The position numbers were made by a program, and so were the translations under genes. Below, piece after piece: positions 1 through 5,130 of a DNA stretch of 5,816 bases. Numbering within the stretch: the first letter of the stretch is position 1; each line of letters starts with the position of its first letter. This stretch comes from an uncultured Dysosmobacter sp. (GTDB lineage Bacteria; Bacillota; Clostridia; Oscillospirales; Oscillospiraceae): assembly GCA_934597465.1 (NCBI GenBank), contig CAKTSC010000107.1, positions 1-5,816 on the forward strand, read 5' to 3'. The notes below the pieces were generated by a model. The model did not search any database. It was given only the letters and a program-made list of their open reading frames with translations, and was not told the origin of the DNA.

Positions 1-523
1 GGACAACGAGACCCTCAGCGAGGCCATCACCGAGATCGGCACCTATATGCGGGGCCAGGTGGATCAGATGACCGGCGGCATCAACGTCTACTCCGAGAGC
101 CAGTGGCAGCAGGACTCCAACGAGTACATGAACATGATCTCCCTGGTGCTGGGCGGCATCGCCGCCATCTCCCTGGTGGTGGGCGGCATCGGCATCATGA
201 ACATCATGCTGGTGACGGTGACGGAGCGCACCCGGGAGATCGGCATCCGCCGGGCCATCGGCGCGACGAGAGCCAGCATCGTGAGCCAGTTCCTCATCGA
301 GGCGGCCATGCTCTGCGGTCTCGGCGGCATCGTGGGCATCCTGGTGGGCACGGTCTGCAGCGTGGTGCTGAGCCAGCGCATCGTGCAGATGACCATCTAC
401 CCGGCCCTCTGGGTCACCCTGGCGGCCTTCGGCCTGTCCGTGCTGCTGGGCGTGCTCTTTGGCAGTTATCCCGCCGCGAAGGCATCGAAGCTCCAGCCTG
501 TGGAAGCGCTGCGGGCGGAATAA
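1..523 (+). CDS. MacB/FtsX-type ABC transporter permease, C-terminal fragment
   Basis: This is the 3' end of an integral membrane subunit of an ABC transporter; the gene begins upstream of the window. The visible frame (first full codon at base 2) gives 173 residues, against roughly 400 for the usual family length. After the end of the periplasmic-type domain comes a membrane segment rich in Gly/Ile/Val. It runs into the hallmark stretch GGIGIMNIMLV, then TERTREIGIRRAIGA, which is the FtsX/MacB coupling region that contacts the ATPase. Two more hydrophobic segments follow (about 300-390 and 400-465 nt), and the protein ends in the family-typical SYPAAKASKLQPVEALR. MacB-like permeases in Firmicutes usually follow an ATPase and a membrane-fusion-type subunit and act in mechanotransmission or export of peptides or drugs. 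The substrate cannot be told here. The stop lies 17 bases before the SLH gene, so cotranscription is likely. Confidence 0.93.
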   Translation, partial: DNETLSEAITEIGTYMRGQVDQMTGGINVYSESQWQQDSNEYMNMISLVLGGIAAISLVVGGIGIMNIMLVTVTERTREIGIRRAIGATRASIVSQFLIEAAMLCGLGGIVGILVGTVCSVVLSQRIVQMTIYPALWVTLAAFGLSVLLGVLFGSYPAAKASKLQPVEALRAE

Positions 524-528
524 AGGAG
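524..528 (+). promoter_or_regulatory. Ribosome binding site of the SLH protein gene
   Basis: AGGAG begins one base after the permease stop codon, with 12 bases to the ATG at 541. The spacing is slightly long. The site fixes the start at the signal peptide and not at upstream codons in the same frame. Confidence 0.7.
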
Positions 529-540
529 AGTGGAAAGCAA

Positions 541-2736
541 ATGAAGAAACGCATCGTATCCGCGCTGCTGGCGCTGTGCCTGCTGGCGTCCCTGGGGACG
601 CTCCCGGCCGCTGCCGCCGGCGCCAACACCGCCCGCACGTTTTCCGACGTAACGGATCTGGACACCGCCGCCGAGATCGAGTCCCTGCAGCTTCTGGGCG
701 TGCTGGACGGCTTCTCAGACGGTTCCTTCCGTCCCGCCGCCACCCTGACCCGGGCGCAGTTCTGCAAGATGGCCGTCTACGCCATGGGCTGCGGCAAGGA
801 GCTGGGGAAGTACAGCACCGTCACTGTCTTCCCGGATGTGAAGCCCTCCCACTGGGCCGCCAGCTACATTAACCTGGCCTCCAAGGGCAAGGCCATCATC
901 CTGGGCTATGCGGACGGCTACTTCCGTCCCGACAGCAAGGTGACCTACGCCCAGGCCGTTACCATCCTCATGCGCCAGCTGGGCTATACCGACGCCGACG
1001 TGGGCGGCCTCTGGCCCGCCGGCTACCTGGCGGAGGCTGAGAGCATCGGCCTTACCCGGAATCTGGCCTTCACCGCCAACGCCGCCCTGACCCGGGGCGA
1101 CGCCGCCAAGCTCTTCGCAAACCTCCTCCGCTGCAGCACCAAGGACGGCGGGGCCTTCGCGGCCACCCTGGGCCAGACCGTGAATAACGTCGTCCTGGTC
1201 TCCAGCAATGCCACCGCGCTGGACGGCACTTCCGGCGCCATGGAGACCTCCGACGGCAGCGTCTACAAGATGGCGGGCAAGAGCGGCTCCGGCCTCCTCA
1301 ATGGCCGCATGGGCACTCTGATCCTGGATCAGAGCGGCCGGGTCATGACCTTCCTGCCCATCGCCATGGGCGCCAGCCGCGCCGTGACCCTGGCCAGCGC
1401 CAGCAGCACCCAGATCGTGGACAGCAAGGGCGTGAAGTACAGCGTTACCGCCGCCACGGAGACCAACTACAACGGCAAGGCCGCCGCCTGGGGCGAGGTC
1501 TACAGCTGGCTGGCCGCCGGCGAGGCCCTGACCCTCTATCTCGACGAGAGCGGCCGGGTCAGCTACATCCTGGTGGGCGGCGGCGTCCGCACCGCCGAGG
1601 CTGCGGTCATCGTCAGCACCAACGGCTCCACCGCGGGCTTTGACGCCCTGGCTGGCGGCTACACCGGCTACGCCATCTATAAGAACGGCGTGAAGATCGC
1701 CGCCTCCGACCTCCGCAAGTACGATGTCGCCACCTATTCCGACGGGGCCATCCGCGTCTGCGATACCCGGGTCAGCGTCTTCTACGAGGCCTGCACCCCC
1801 ACCCCCTCCGCGCCGGAGACCATCACCGCCCTGGGCGGCACCAAGTTCGCCGTCCTGCCCACCGCCCGGGACGCCCTGTCCCAGTTCAAGCCCGGCCAGA
1901 CCATGACCCTCCTCCTGACGGCGGACGGCCAGGTGGCCGGGGCCATCTCCGGCGGCCAGGGCAACGCCGTGGGCCTCGTCAGCGGCGGCAAGGTGCGCCT
2001 GCTCTGCGGCGGCTCCATGGTGGCCCTCAACGGCGCCGCTGCGGATAGCCTGGAGGGCCGGGCCGTCAGCATCAGCGCCTCCCAGCGGAACACCCTGAAC
2101 CTCACCGCCCTCAGCGGCAGCGCCGGCACGCTGGATACCGTCAAGCGCACCGTGGGCAGCCGTCCCCTCTCCGACGCCGTGCTGATCTTCGACGGCGGCG
2201 TGGGCACTACCCTTGCCCAGCTGGGCAAGGACAGCATCCCCTCCAACCAGGTCTCCTACGTCCACAGCAACTGGGCGGGCCAGGCGGACTTCATCGTCCT
2301 CAACACCGGTCTCAGCGGCACCGCCTACTACGGCAAGGCCGCCGTCACCAAGCAGTACAGCAACGAGGGCGGCATCCTGGTGGAGACCCGGATGCTGAAT
2401 GTCAGCTTCGGCAAGAACGGCGTCCCCGCCGAGAGCGGCGCCCATGAGTGCCCCTCCCTGGTAACGGACGGCGCCTACGTGAAGGCCGTCCTCACCGGCG
2501 AGATCTTCACCAGCGTCGTGACCCTCACCAGGATCGATAAGGTCTCCAACAGCGCCTGGATCGGCCGCACCGCCGTGACGGCGGGCGGCGTCACCTACGC
2601 CGTGCCTACGGACGTGGCCTGCTTCAACCGGGACAGCCAGAGCTGGACCACCCTGGACGCGGCCCGGGCCTACGCCAGCCAGGCCACCCTCTATGTGGAG
2701 GACGGCACCGTCCGCGTCATCGAAGTCGGCGGCTGA
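541..2736 (+). CDS. Secreted S-layer homology (SLH) domain protein, C-terminal region of unknown function
   Basis: This 731-residue protein is predicted to be exported and held on the wall by its SLH module, which in known cases binds secondary cell-wall polymers, often pyruvylated. Residues 1-26 form a classic signal peptide: MKKR, a Leu/Ala core, and an AAA-type cleavage site near A26. No lipobox is present. SLH repeat 1 spans about 34-83 (FSDV, GFSDGSFRP, TRAQ). Repeat 2 spans about 97-149 (FPDV, HWA, GYADGYFRPDSKVTYAQA). A weaker repeat 3 spans about 157-198 (TRGDAAKLF). Residues 200-731 match no domain I recognise and look beta-rich. They contain a recurring L-x-L-D-x-x-G-x-V motif near 259-268, 331-340, 456-465 and 716-724. 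The ATG at 541 is chosen because it gives the signal peptide and has AGGAG at 524-528, a 12-base spacer. The frame is open upstream to base 103, but that part overlaps the permease gene and is not coding. An operon with the permease is likely, and transcription ends at the hairpin at 2765. Confidence 0.92.
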   Translation: MKKRIVSALLALCLLASLGTLPAAAAGANTARTFSDVTDLDTAAEIESLQLLGVLDGFSDGSFRPAATLTRAQFCKMAVYAMGCGKELGKYSTVTVFPDVKPSHWAASYINLASKGKAIILGYADGYFRPDSKVTYAQAVTILMRQLGYTDADVGGLWPAGYLAEAESIGLTRNLAFTANAALTRGDAAKLFANLLRCSTKDGGAFAATLGQTVNNVVLVSSNATALDGTSGAMETSDGSVYKMAGKSGSGLLNGRMGTLILDQSGRVMTFLPIAMGASRAVTLASASSTQIVDSKGVKYSVTAATETNYNGKAAAWGEVYSWLAAGEALTLYLDESGRVSYILVGGGVRTAEAAVIVSTNGSTAGFDALAGGYTGYAIYKNGVKIAASDLRKYDVATYSDGAIRVCDTRVSVFYEACTPTPSAPETITALGGTKFAVLPTARDALSQFKPGQTMTLLLTADGQVAGAISGGQGNAVGLVSGGKVRLLCGGSMVALNGAAADSLEGRAVSISASQRNTLNLTALSGSAGTLDTVKRTVGSRPLSDAVLIFDGGVGTTLAQLGKDSIPSNQVSYVHSNWAGQADFIVLNTGLSGTAYYGKAAVTKQYSNEGGILVETRMLNVSFGKNGVPAESGAHECPSLVTDGAYVKAVLTGEIFTSVVTLTRIDKVSNSAWIGRTAVTAGGVTYAVPTDVACFNRDSQSWTTLDAARAYASQATLYVEDGTVRVIEVGG

Positions 2737-2764
2737 GAAGCGGCCTGACCCTCGGAAAACGGGA

Positions 2765-2803
2765 AAAAGCACCCCTGCGGCTTGTCGCCGCAGGGGTGCT
2801 TTT
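2765..2803. terminator. Bidirectional intrinsic terminator between convergent genes
   Basis: A perfect 16-bp inverted repeat (arms 2765-2780 and 2788-2803) has a GC-rich core, GCACCCCTGCGG, pairing with CCGCAGGGGTGC. One further C-G pair (2781/2787) closes a 5-base loop, TTGTC. The arm ends give a T-run on both strands: TTTT on the plus strand, and TTTTT read on the minus strand. It lies 28 bases after the SLH stop and 14 bases beyond the end of the methyltransferase gene, so it can end both transcripts. Confidence 0.9.
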
Positions 2804-2817
2804 CCATAGATATCGCC

Positions 2818-4047
2818 TCAGATCACCTGGAAGAGGTAGAACTTCAGGTAGCTGCTCTCCTCCACCCCCCAGAGGATGGGGTGGTCGCAGCTCTGCTGCC
2901 GGGCCTCGATCTGCCGCAGCTGCACCCCGGCGTCCCGGGCGGCGGAGCGCAGCATCTCGCAGAATTTCTCCTCCGCGGCAAAGTGGGAGCAGGAGCAGGT
3001 GGCAAGATACCCGCCCCGGGGCAGCAGGCGCATGGCCCGGCAGTTGATCTCCTTGTAGCCGGTCATGGCGTTGGCCACGGTCTTGCGGCTCTTGGTGAAG
3101 GCCGGGGGATCCAGAATGATGAAGTCGTAGGGGGAACCTTCCTTCTCCAGCCGGGGCAGCAGCTCAAAAACGTTCTCGCACACGCAGTCCACCACGGCGG
3201 AAAGGCCGTTGCGCTCCGCGTTGGCCCGGGCCATCTCCACGGCGGACTGGGAAACGTCCACCGCCGTCACGTGCTTCGCCCCGCCCAGGGCCGCGTTCAG
3301 GGCGAAGGAGCCGGTGTGGGTGAAGCAGTCCAGCACCGTCTTCCCCCGGGCCAGCCGTCCCACCGCCAGGCGGTTGAACTTCTGATCCAGGAAGAAGCCC
3401 GTCTTCTGCCCGTTCTCCACGTCCACCAGGTACTTTACCCTGTTCTCCACGATCTCCGTCACCGGGGACGCCGGGGTCTCCTCCCCGGGCAGGGGATACC
3501 AGCCCTTCCCCTGGGCCAGCCCCTCCTTATCCCGGAGGGCCTCGTCGTTGCGCTCGTAGACGCCCCGGATCTCCTGCCCATCCTCCCGCAGGATCCGCAC
3601 CAGGGCCGGCAGCAGGAAGTCCTTCCGCACCTCCATGCCAACGGACAGGATCTGCGCCACGAGGTACGGTCCGAAGCGGTCCACCGTCAGCCCCGGAAAG
3701 GCGTCCGCCTCCCCGAAGATCAAGCGGCAGCAGCCCAGGTCTTCCGCCCGGAGGACGCTTTTCCGGTACTCCCAGGCCCAACGGAGCTTCCGCTCCCAGA
3801 AGGCGTCGTCAAAGCGGTCGTTGGCGTTGCGGGAGAGGAGCCGCACCCGGATCTTGGACTGCCGGGAGAGGAAGCCGGTGCCCAGGTACCGCCCCTTCCG
3901 GCTGAGCACGTCCACCAGCCCTCCGTTTTCGCACTCGCCCTGCATCTCCAGGATCTCCTCCCCGTAGACCCAGGGGTGGCCCCGGAGGATGGCGGCCTCC
4001 GCCTTGGGCGTGACCGTGTACCGGGGGTAGCCCCGCTCTGCTTTCAT
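2818..4047 (-). CDS. rlmI: Class I SAM-dependent rRNA methyltransferase, RlmI-like (23S rRNA m5C)
   Basis: A 409-residue cytoplasmic enzyme of the RlmI/COG1092 family; E. coli RlmI (about 396 residues) makes m5C1962 in 23S rRNA using S-adenosylmethionine. An N-terminal PUA-like RNA-binding domain covers about residues 8-90, with the signature GHPWVYGEEI at 23-32. A central EEHEE-type linker region is followed by GQKTGFFLDQ (213-222). The SAM-binding motif I is VLDCFTHTGSF (238-248), followed by an acidic strand, AVDVS. Motif IV is DPPAF at 313-317. Motif VI is CSCSHF at 351-356, where C353 aligns with the expected catalytic cysteine. The C-terminal DHPILWGVEESSYLKFY matches the family ending. 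A GTG nine bases upstream (4056) is in frame, but AAAGGA lies directly against it. That same site sits 10 bases before the ATG at 4047, so the ATG is preferred. The family is clear; the exact target base is inferred from the family. Confidence 0.93.
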   Translation of the reverse strand: MKAERGYPRYTVTPKAEAAILRGHPWVYGEEILEMQGECENGGLVDVLSRKGRYLGTGFLSRQSKIRVRLLSRNANDRFDDAFWERKLRWAWEYRKSVLRAEDLGCCRLIFGEADAFPGLTVDRFGPYLVAQILSVGMEVRKDFLLPALVRILREDGQEIRGVYERNDEALRDKEGLAQGKGWYPLPGEETPASPVTEIVENRVKYLVDVENGQKTGFFLDQKFNRLAVGRLARGKTVLDCFTHTGSFALNAALGGAKHVTAVDVSQSAVEMARANAERNGLSAVVDCVCENVFELLPRLEKEGSPYDFIILDPPAFTKSRKTVANAMTGYKEINCRAMRLLPRGGYLATCSCSHFAAEEKFCEMLRSAARDAGVQLRQIEARQQSCDHPILWGVEESSYLKFYLFQVI

Positions 4048-4057
4048 GGCAGGCACT

Positions 4058-4063
4058 TCCTTT
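4058..4063 (-). promoter_or_regulatory. Ribosome binding site that decides the methyltransferase start
   Basis: On the minus strand AAAGGA lies 10 bases before the ATG at 4047 and only one or two bases before the alternative GTG at 4056. The spacing rules out the GTG as the main start. Confidence 0.65.
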
Positions 4064-4096
4064 CTCCATGGAAAATTTCAGCTCTCAGAACACGTT

Positions 4097-4105
4097 ATTC
4101 TACCA
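4097..4105 (-). promoter_or_regulatory. Extended -10 promoter for the methyltransferase gene
   Basis: Read on the minus strand the bases are TGG-TAGAAT. TAGAAT matches the sigma-A -10 consensus TATAAT at five of six positions, and the preceding TGN makes it an extended -10 element. No convincing -35 is visible at 16-18 bases, as is common for extended -10 promoters. Transcription would begin near 4090, giving a leader of about 43 nt before the ATG at 4047. Confidence 0.55.
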
Positions 4106-4147
4106 TATCCGCGCCGGGATTGCCATAGGATAGAGACAGGATTTTTT

Positions 4148-4165
4148 GCCCTCCCTCCGGAGGGC
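4148..4165 (+). promoter_or_regulatory. Hairpin directly upstream of the amidase ribosome binding site
   Basis: GCCCTCC (4148-4154) pairs with GGAGGGC (4159-4165) around a CTCC loop. The T-run (4142-4147) comes before the stem and not after it, so this is not a plus-strand terminator. The CCTCC segments in the arm and loop are also complementary to the GGAGG of the Shine-Dalgarno at 4171-4175, so an alternative fold could mask the ribosome binding site. The structure is visible; regulation is inference. Confidence 0.4.
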
Positions 4166-4168
4166 GGC

Positions 4169-4175
4169 AAGGAGG
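4169..4175 (+). promoter_or_regulatory. Ribosome binding site that decides the GTG start of the amidase
   Basis: AAGGAGG, near-perfect, ends 7 bases before the GTG at 4183. It supports this non-ATG start. The first in-frame ATG (4261, residue 27) would remove the first strand and the probable metal-ligand Glu24, and an in-frame TAG lies upstream at 4126. Confidence 0.8.
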
Positions 4176-4182
4176 GGGAAGC

Positions 4183-4926
4183 GTGCCCATCATCTACTTA
4201 AGCCCATCCACCCAGGACTGGAACGCCTATGTCACCGGCAGCGGCTCCGAGGAGTACAACATGAACCTCCTGGCGGACGCCCTGGTGCCCTATCTCGTGT
4301 CCAACGCCATCCAATACCGGCGCAACACTCCGGATATGACGGCGGCCAGCTCCATCCGCCTGGCGAACCAGGGGTACTACGATTTCTACCTGGCCCTGCA
4401 CTCCAACGCCTCCGGCGAGGGGCACTACGGGGAGAACCGGGGCATCCTGGCCTTCTACTACCCCGGAAGCCGGGAGGGGGAGCGGGCGGCGGAGATCTTC
4501 GTCCGGAACCTCAAGACCATCTACCCCCTGCCGGACCAGGTGGCGGCCCGGCCCACCACCACCCTGGGGGAGGTCCGCCAGCCCCATTGTCCCTCGGTGC
4601 TGCTGGAGATCGGCTACCACGATAACTTCGCCGACGCCCGCTGGATCGAGGGGAACCGGGAGGCCATCGCCCGGCAGCTGGGCCTCAGCCTCACGGAATA
4701 CTTCGGTCTGCCCTTCGTGGAGCCCATGGAGACCCGCTACGGCACCGTGACCCTCTCCTCCGGGAGCCTGCTCCTCCGCGCCCGGCCCGACCGGGAGGCG
4801 GAGGTCGTTACCCGCATGCCCGCCGGGGCCTCCGTCTCCGTCCACGGGGAATGGCAGGGCTGGTACGTCGTCCACTACGGCGTCCACGTGGGCTACGCGG
4901 CGGCCCAATATATTCAACTTGGATAA
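4183..4926 (+). CDS. N-acetylmuramoyl-L-alanine amidase (Amidase_3 type) with C-terminal SH3 domain
   Basis: A 247-residue predicted zinc amidase that would cut the bond between N-acetylmuramic acid and L-alanine in peptidoglycan. Residues 1-178 form the catalytic domain. Visible motifs are SPSTQDWN (7-14), SEEYNMNLLAD (22-32) with a candidate zinc-ligand Glu at 23/24, LALHSNAS (70-77) with the ligand His73, and VLLEIGYHDN (139-148) with the expected catalytic Glu142. The usual first histidine of the DxGHGG motif is absent at the start (SPSTQ instead). Residues about 185-247 form a bacterial SH3 domain (GSLLLRARPDREAEVV, GWYVVHYG, VGYAAAQYI) that probably binds the wall. No signal peptide or membrane segment is present, unlike most vegetative amidases; this resembles phage or sporulation lysins that leave by another route. 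The start is a GTG with an excellent Shine-Dalgarno. The gene stands alone, divergent from the methyltransferase. I recall similar SPSTQ-type amidases in gut Clostridia; their physiological role is not clear to me. Confidence 0.88.
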   Translation: MPIIYLSPSTQDWNAYVTGSGSEEYNMNLLADALVPYLVSNAIQYRRNTPDMTAASSIRLANQGYYDFYLALHSNASGEGHYGENRGILAFYYPGSREGERAAEIFVRNLKTIYPLPDQVAARPTTTLGEVRQPHCPSVLLEIGYHDNFADARWIEGNREAIARQLGLSLTEYFGLPFVEPMETRYGTVTLSSGSLLLRARPDREAEVVTRMPAGASVSVHGEWQGWYVVHYGVHVGYAAAQYIQLG

Positions 4927-4974
4927 AAGCGAGGAGACTTTCCCAAACGCCTTACCACAAAAATACACTTTTCC

Positions 4975-5003
4975 TTGACATGCGGGGTGCAAACGTTTAA
5001 ACT
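4975..5003 (+). promoter_or_regulatory. Sigma-A promoter for rny
   Basis: A perfect -35 TTGACA (4975-4980) is followed after exactly 17 bases by TAAACT (4998-5003), which matches TATAAT at four of six positions. The local sequence is far more AT-rich than the rest of the window. The start of transcription should lie near 5010, leaving a leader of about 120 nt before the ATG at 5131. The overlapping palindromes AAACGTTT and GTTTAAAC cover the spacer and -10. Confidence 0.7.
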
Positions 5004-5056
5004 AAGAAAGGAATTTTATCGCCCGCCATCAGGGGATAGGCCGCGATGTTTTTCTG

Positions 5057-5084
5057 AGGAAGGGATCCGGGATCCCTCCTTTTT
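5057..5084 (+). terminator. Terminator-like hairpin in the rny leader (possible attenuator)
   Basis: AGG-A-AGGGAT (5057-5066, one bulged A) pairs with ATCCCTCCT (5072-5080) around a short CCGGG loop, and the stem runs into a run of five T (5080-5084). This has the form of an intrinsic terminator. It lies downstream of the promoter at 4975 and 47 bases before the rny start, so it could attenuate rny. It could also end read-through from the amidase gene, which has no other visible terminator. The stem is of moderate strength. Confidence 0.55.
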
Positions 5085-5121
5085 CACGAAATCGGGCATT
5101 CGCCCGGAAAAAACAAGGAGG
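5075..5121 (+). promoter_or_regulatory. Candidate Shine-Dalgarno-sequestering stem in the rny leader
   Basis: CCTCCTT (5075-5081) is fully complementary to the rny Shine-Dalgarno AAGGAGG (5115-5121), and TTT (5082-5084) can continue the pairing with AAA (5111-5113) past a bulged C. The enclosed bases form their own small hairpin, CGGGC-ATTC-GCCCG (5093-5106). The CCTCCT segment is also the 3' arm of the terminator-like hairpin, so the two folds exclude each other. The complementarity is read directly; regulation is inferred. Confidence 0.45.
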
Positions 5122-5130
5122 TAAGCTACC

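Noticed and set aside
103..540. N-terminal extension of the SLH protein to base 103
   Set aside because: The extension would overlap the permease in another frame and reads as His/Arg/Gly-rich noise. The signal peptide starting at 541 and its ribosome binding site define the real start.
571..585. A possible lipobox in the SLH signal peptide (LLALC)
   Set aside because: Leu at -1 to the cysteine does not fit the lipobox, which needs Gly, Ala or Ser there. The Ala-rich cleavage site near residue 26 fits signal peptidase I.
715..2772. A 685-codon open frame on the minus strand opposite the SLH gene
   Set aside because: It lies entirely antisense to a gene with a clear signal peptide and SLH repeats, and its translation is low-complexity Gly/Ala/Val/Asp/His. 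This is what GC-rich third positions produce on the opposite strand. It has no recognisable domain and its start lies inside the terminator stem.
4048..4056. GTG start for the methyltransferase at 4056
   Set aside because: The Shine-Dalgarno AAAGGA is adjacent to this GTG, which is too close to work. The ATG at 4047 has a usable 10-base spacer.
2782..4128. A 448-codon open frame on the plus strand opposite the methyltransferase
   Set aside because: It is antisense to a full-length RlmI-like gene whose motifs are all intact. The translation is rich in Pro/Gly/His/Leu without domains, and the frame begins in the terminator. It is a composition shadow.
5092..5107. The CGGGC-ATTC-GCCCG hairpin as a second terminator
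   Set aside because: It is followed by a run of A on the plus strand, not T. On the minus strand the downstream bases are GATTTCG, with no adequate T-run.
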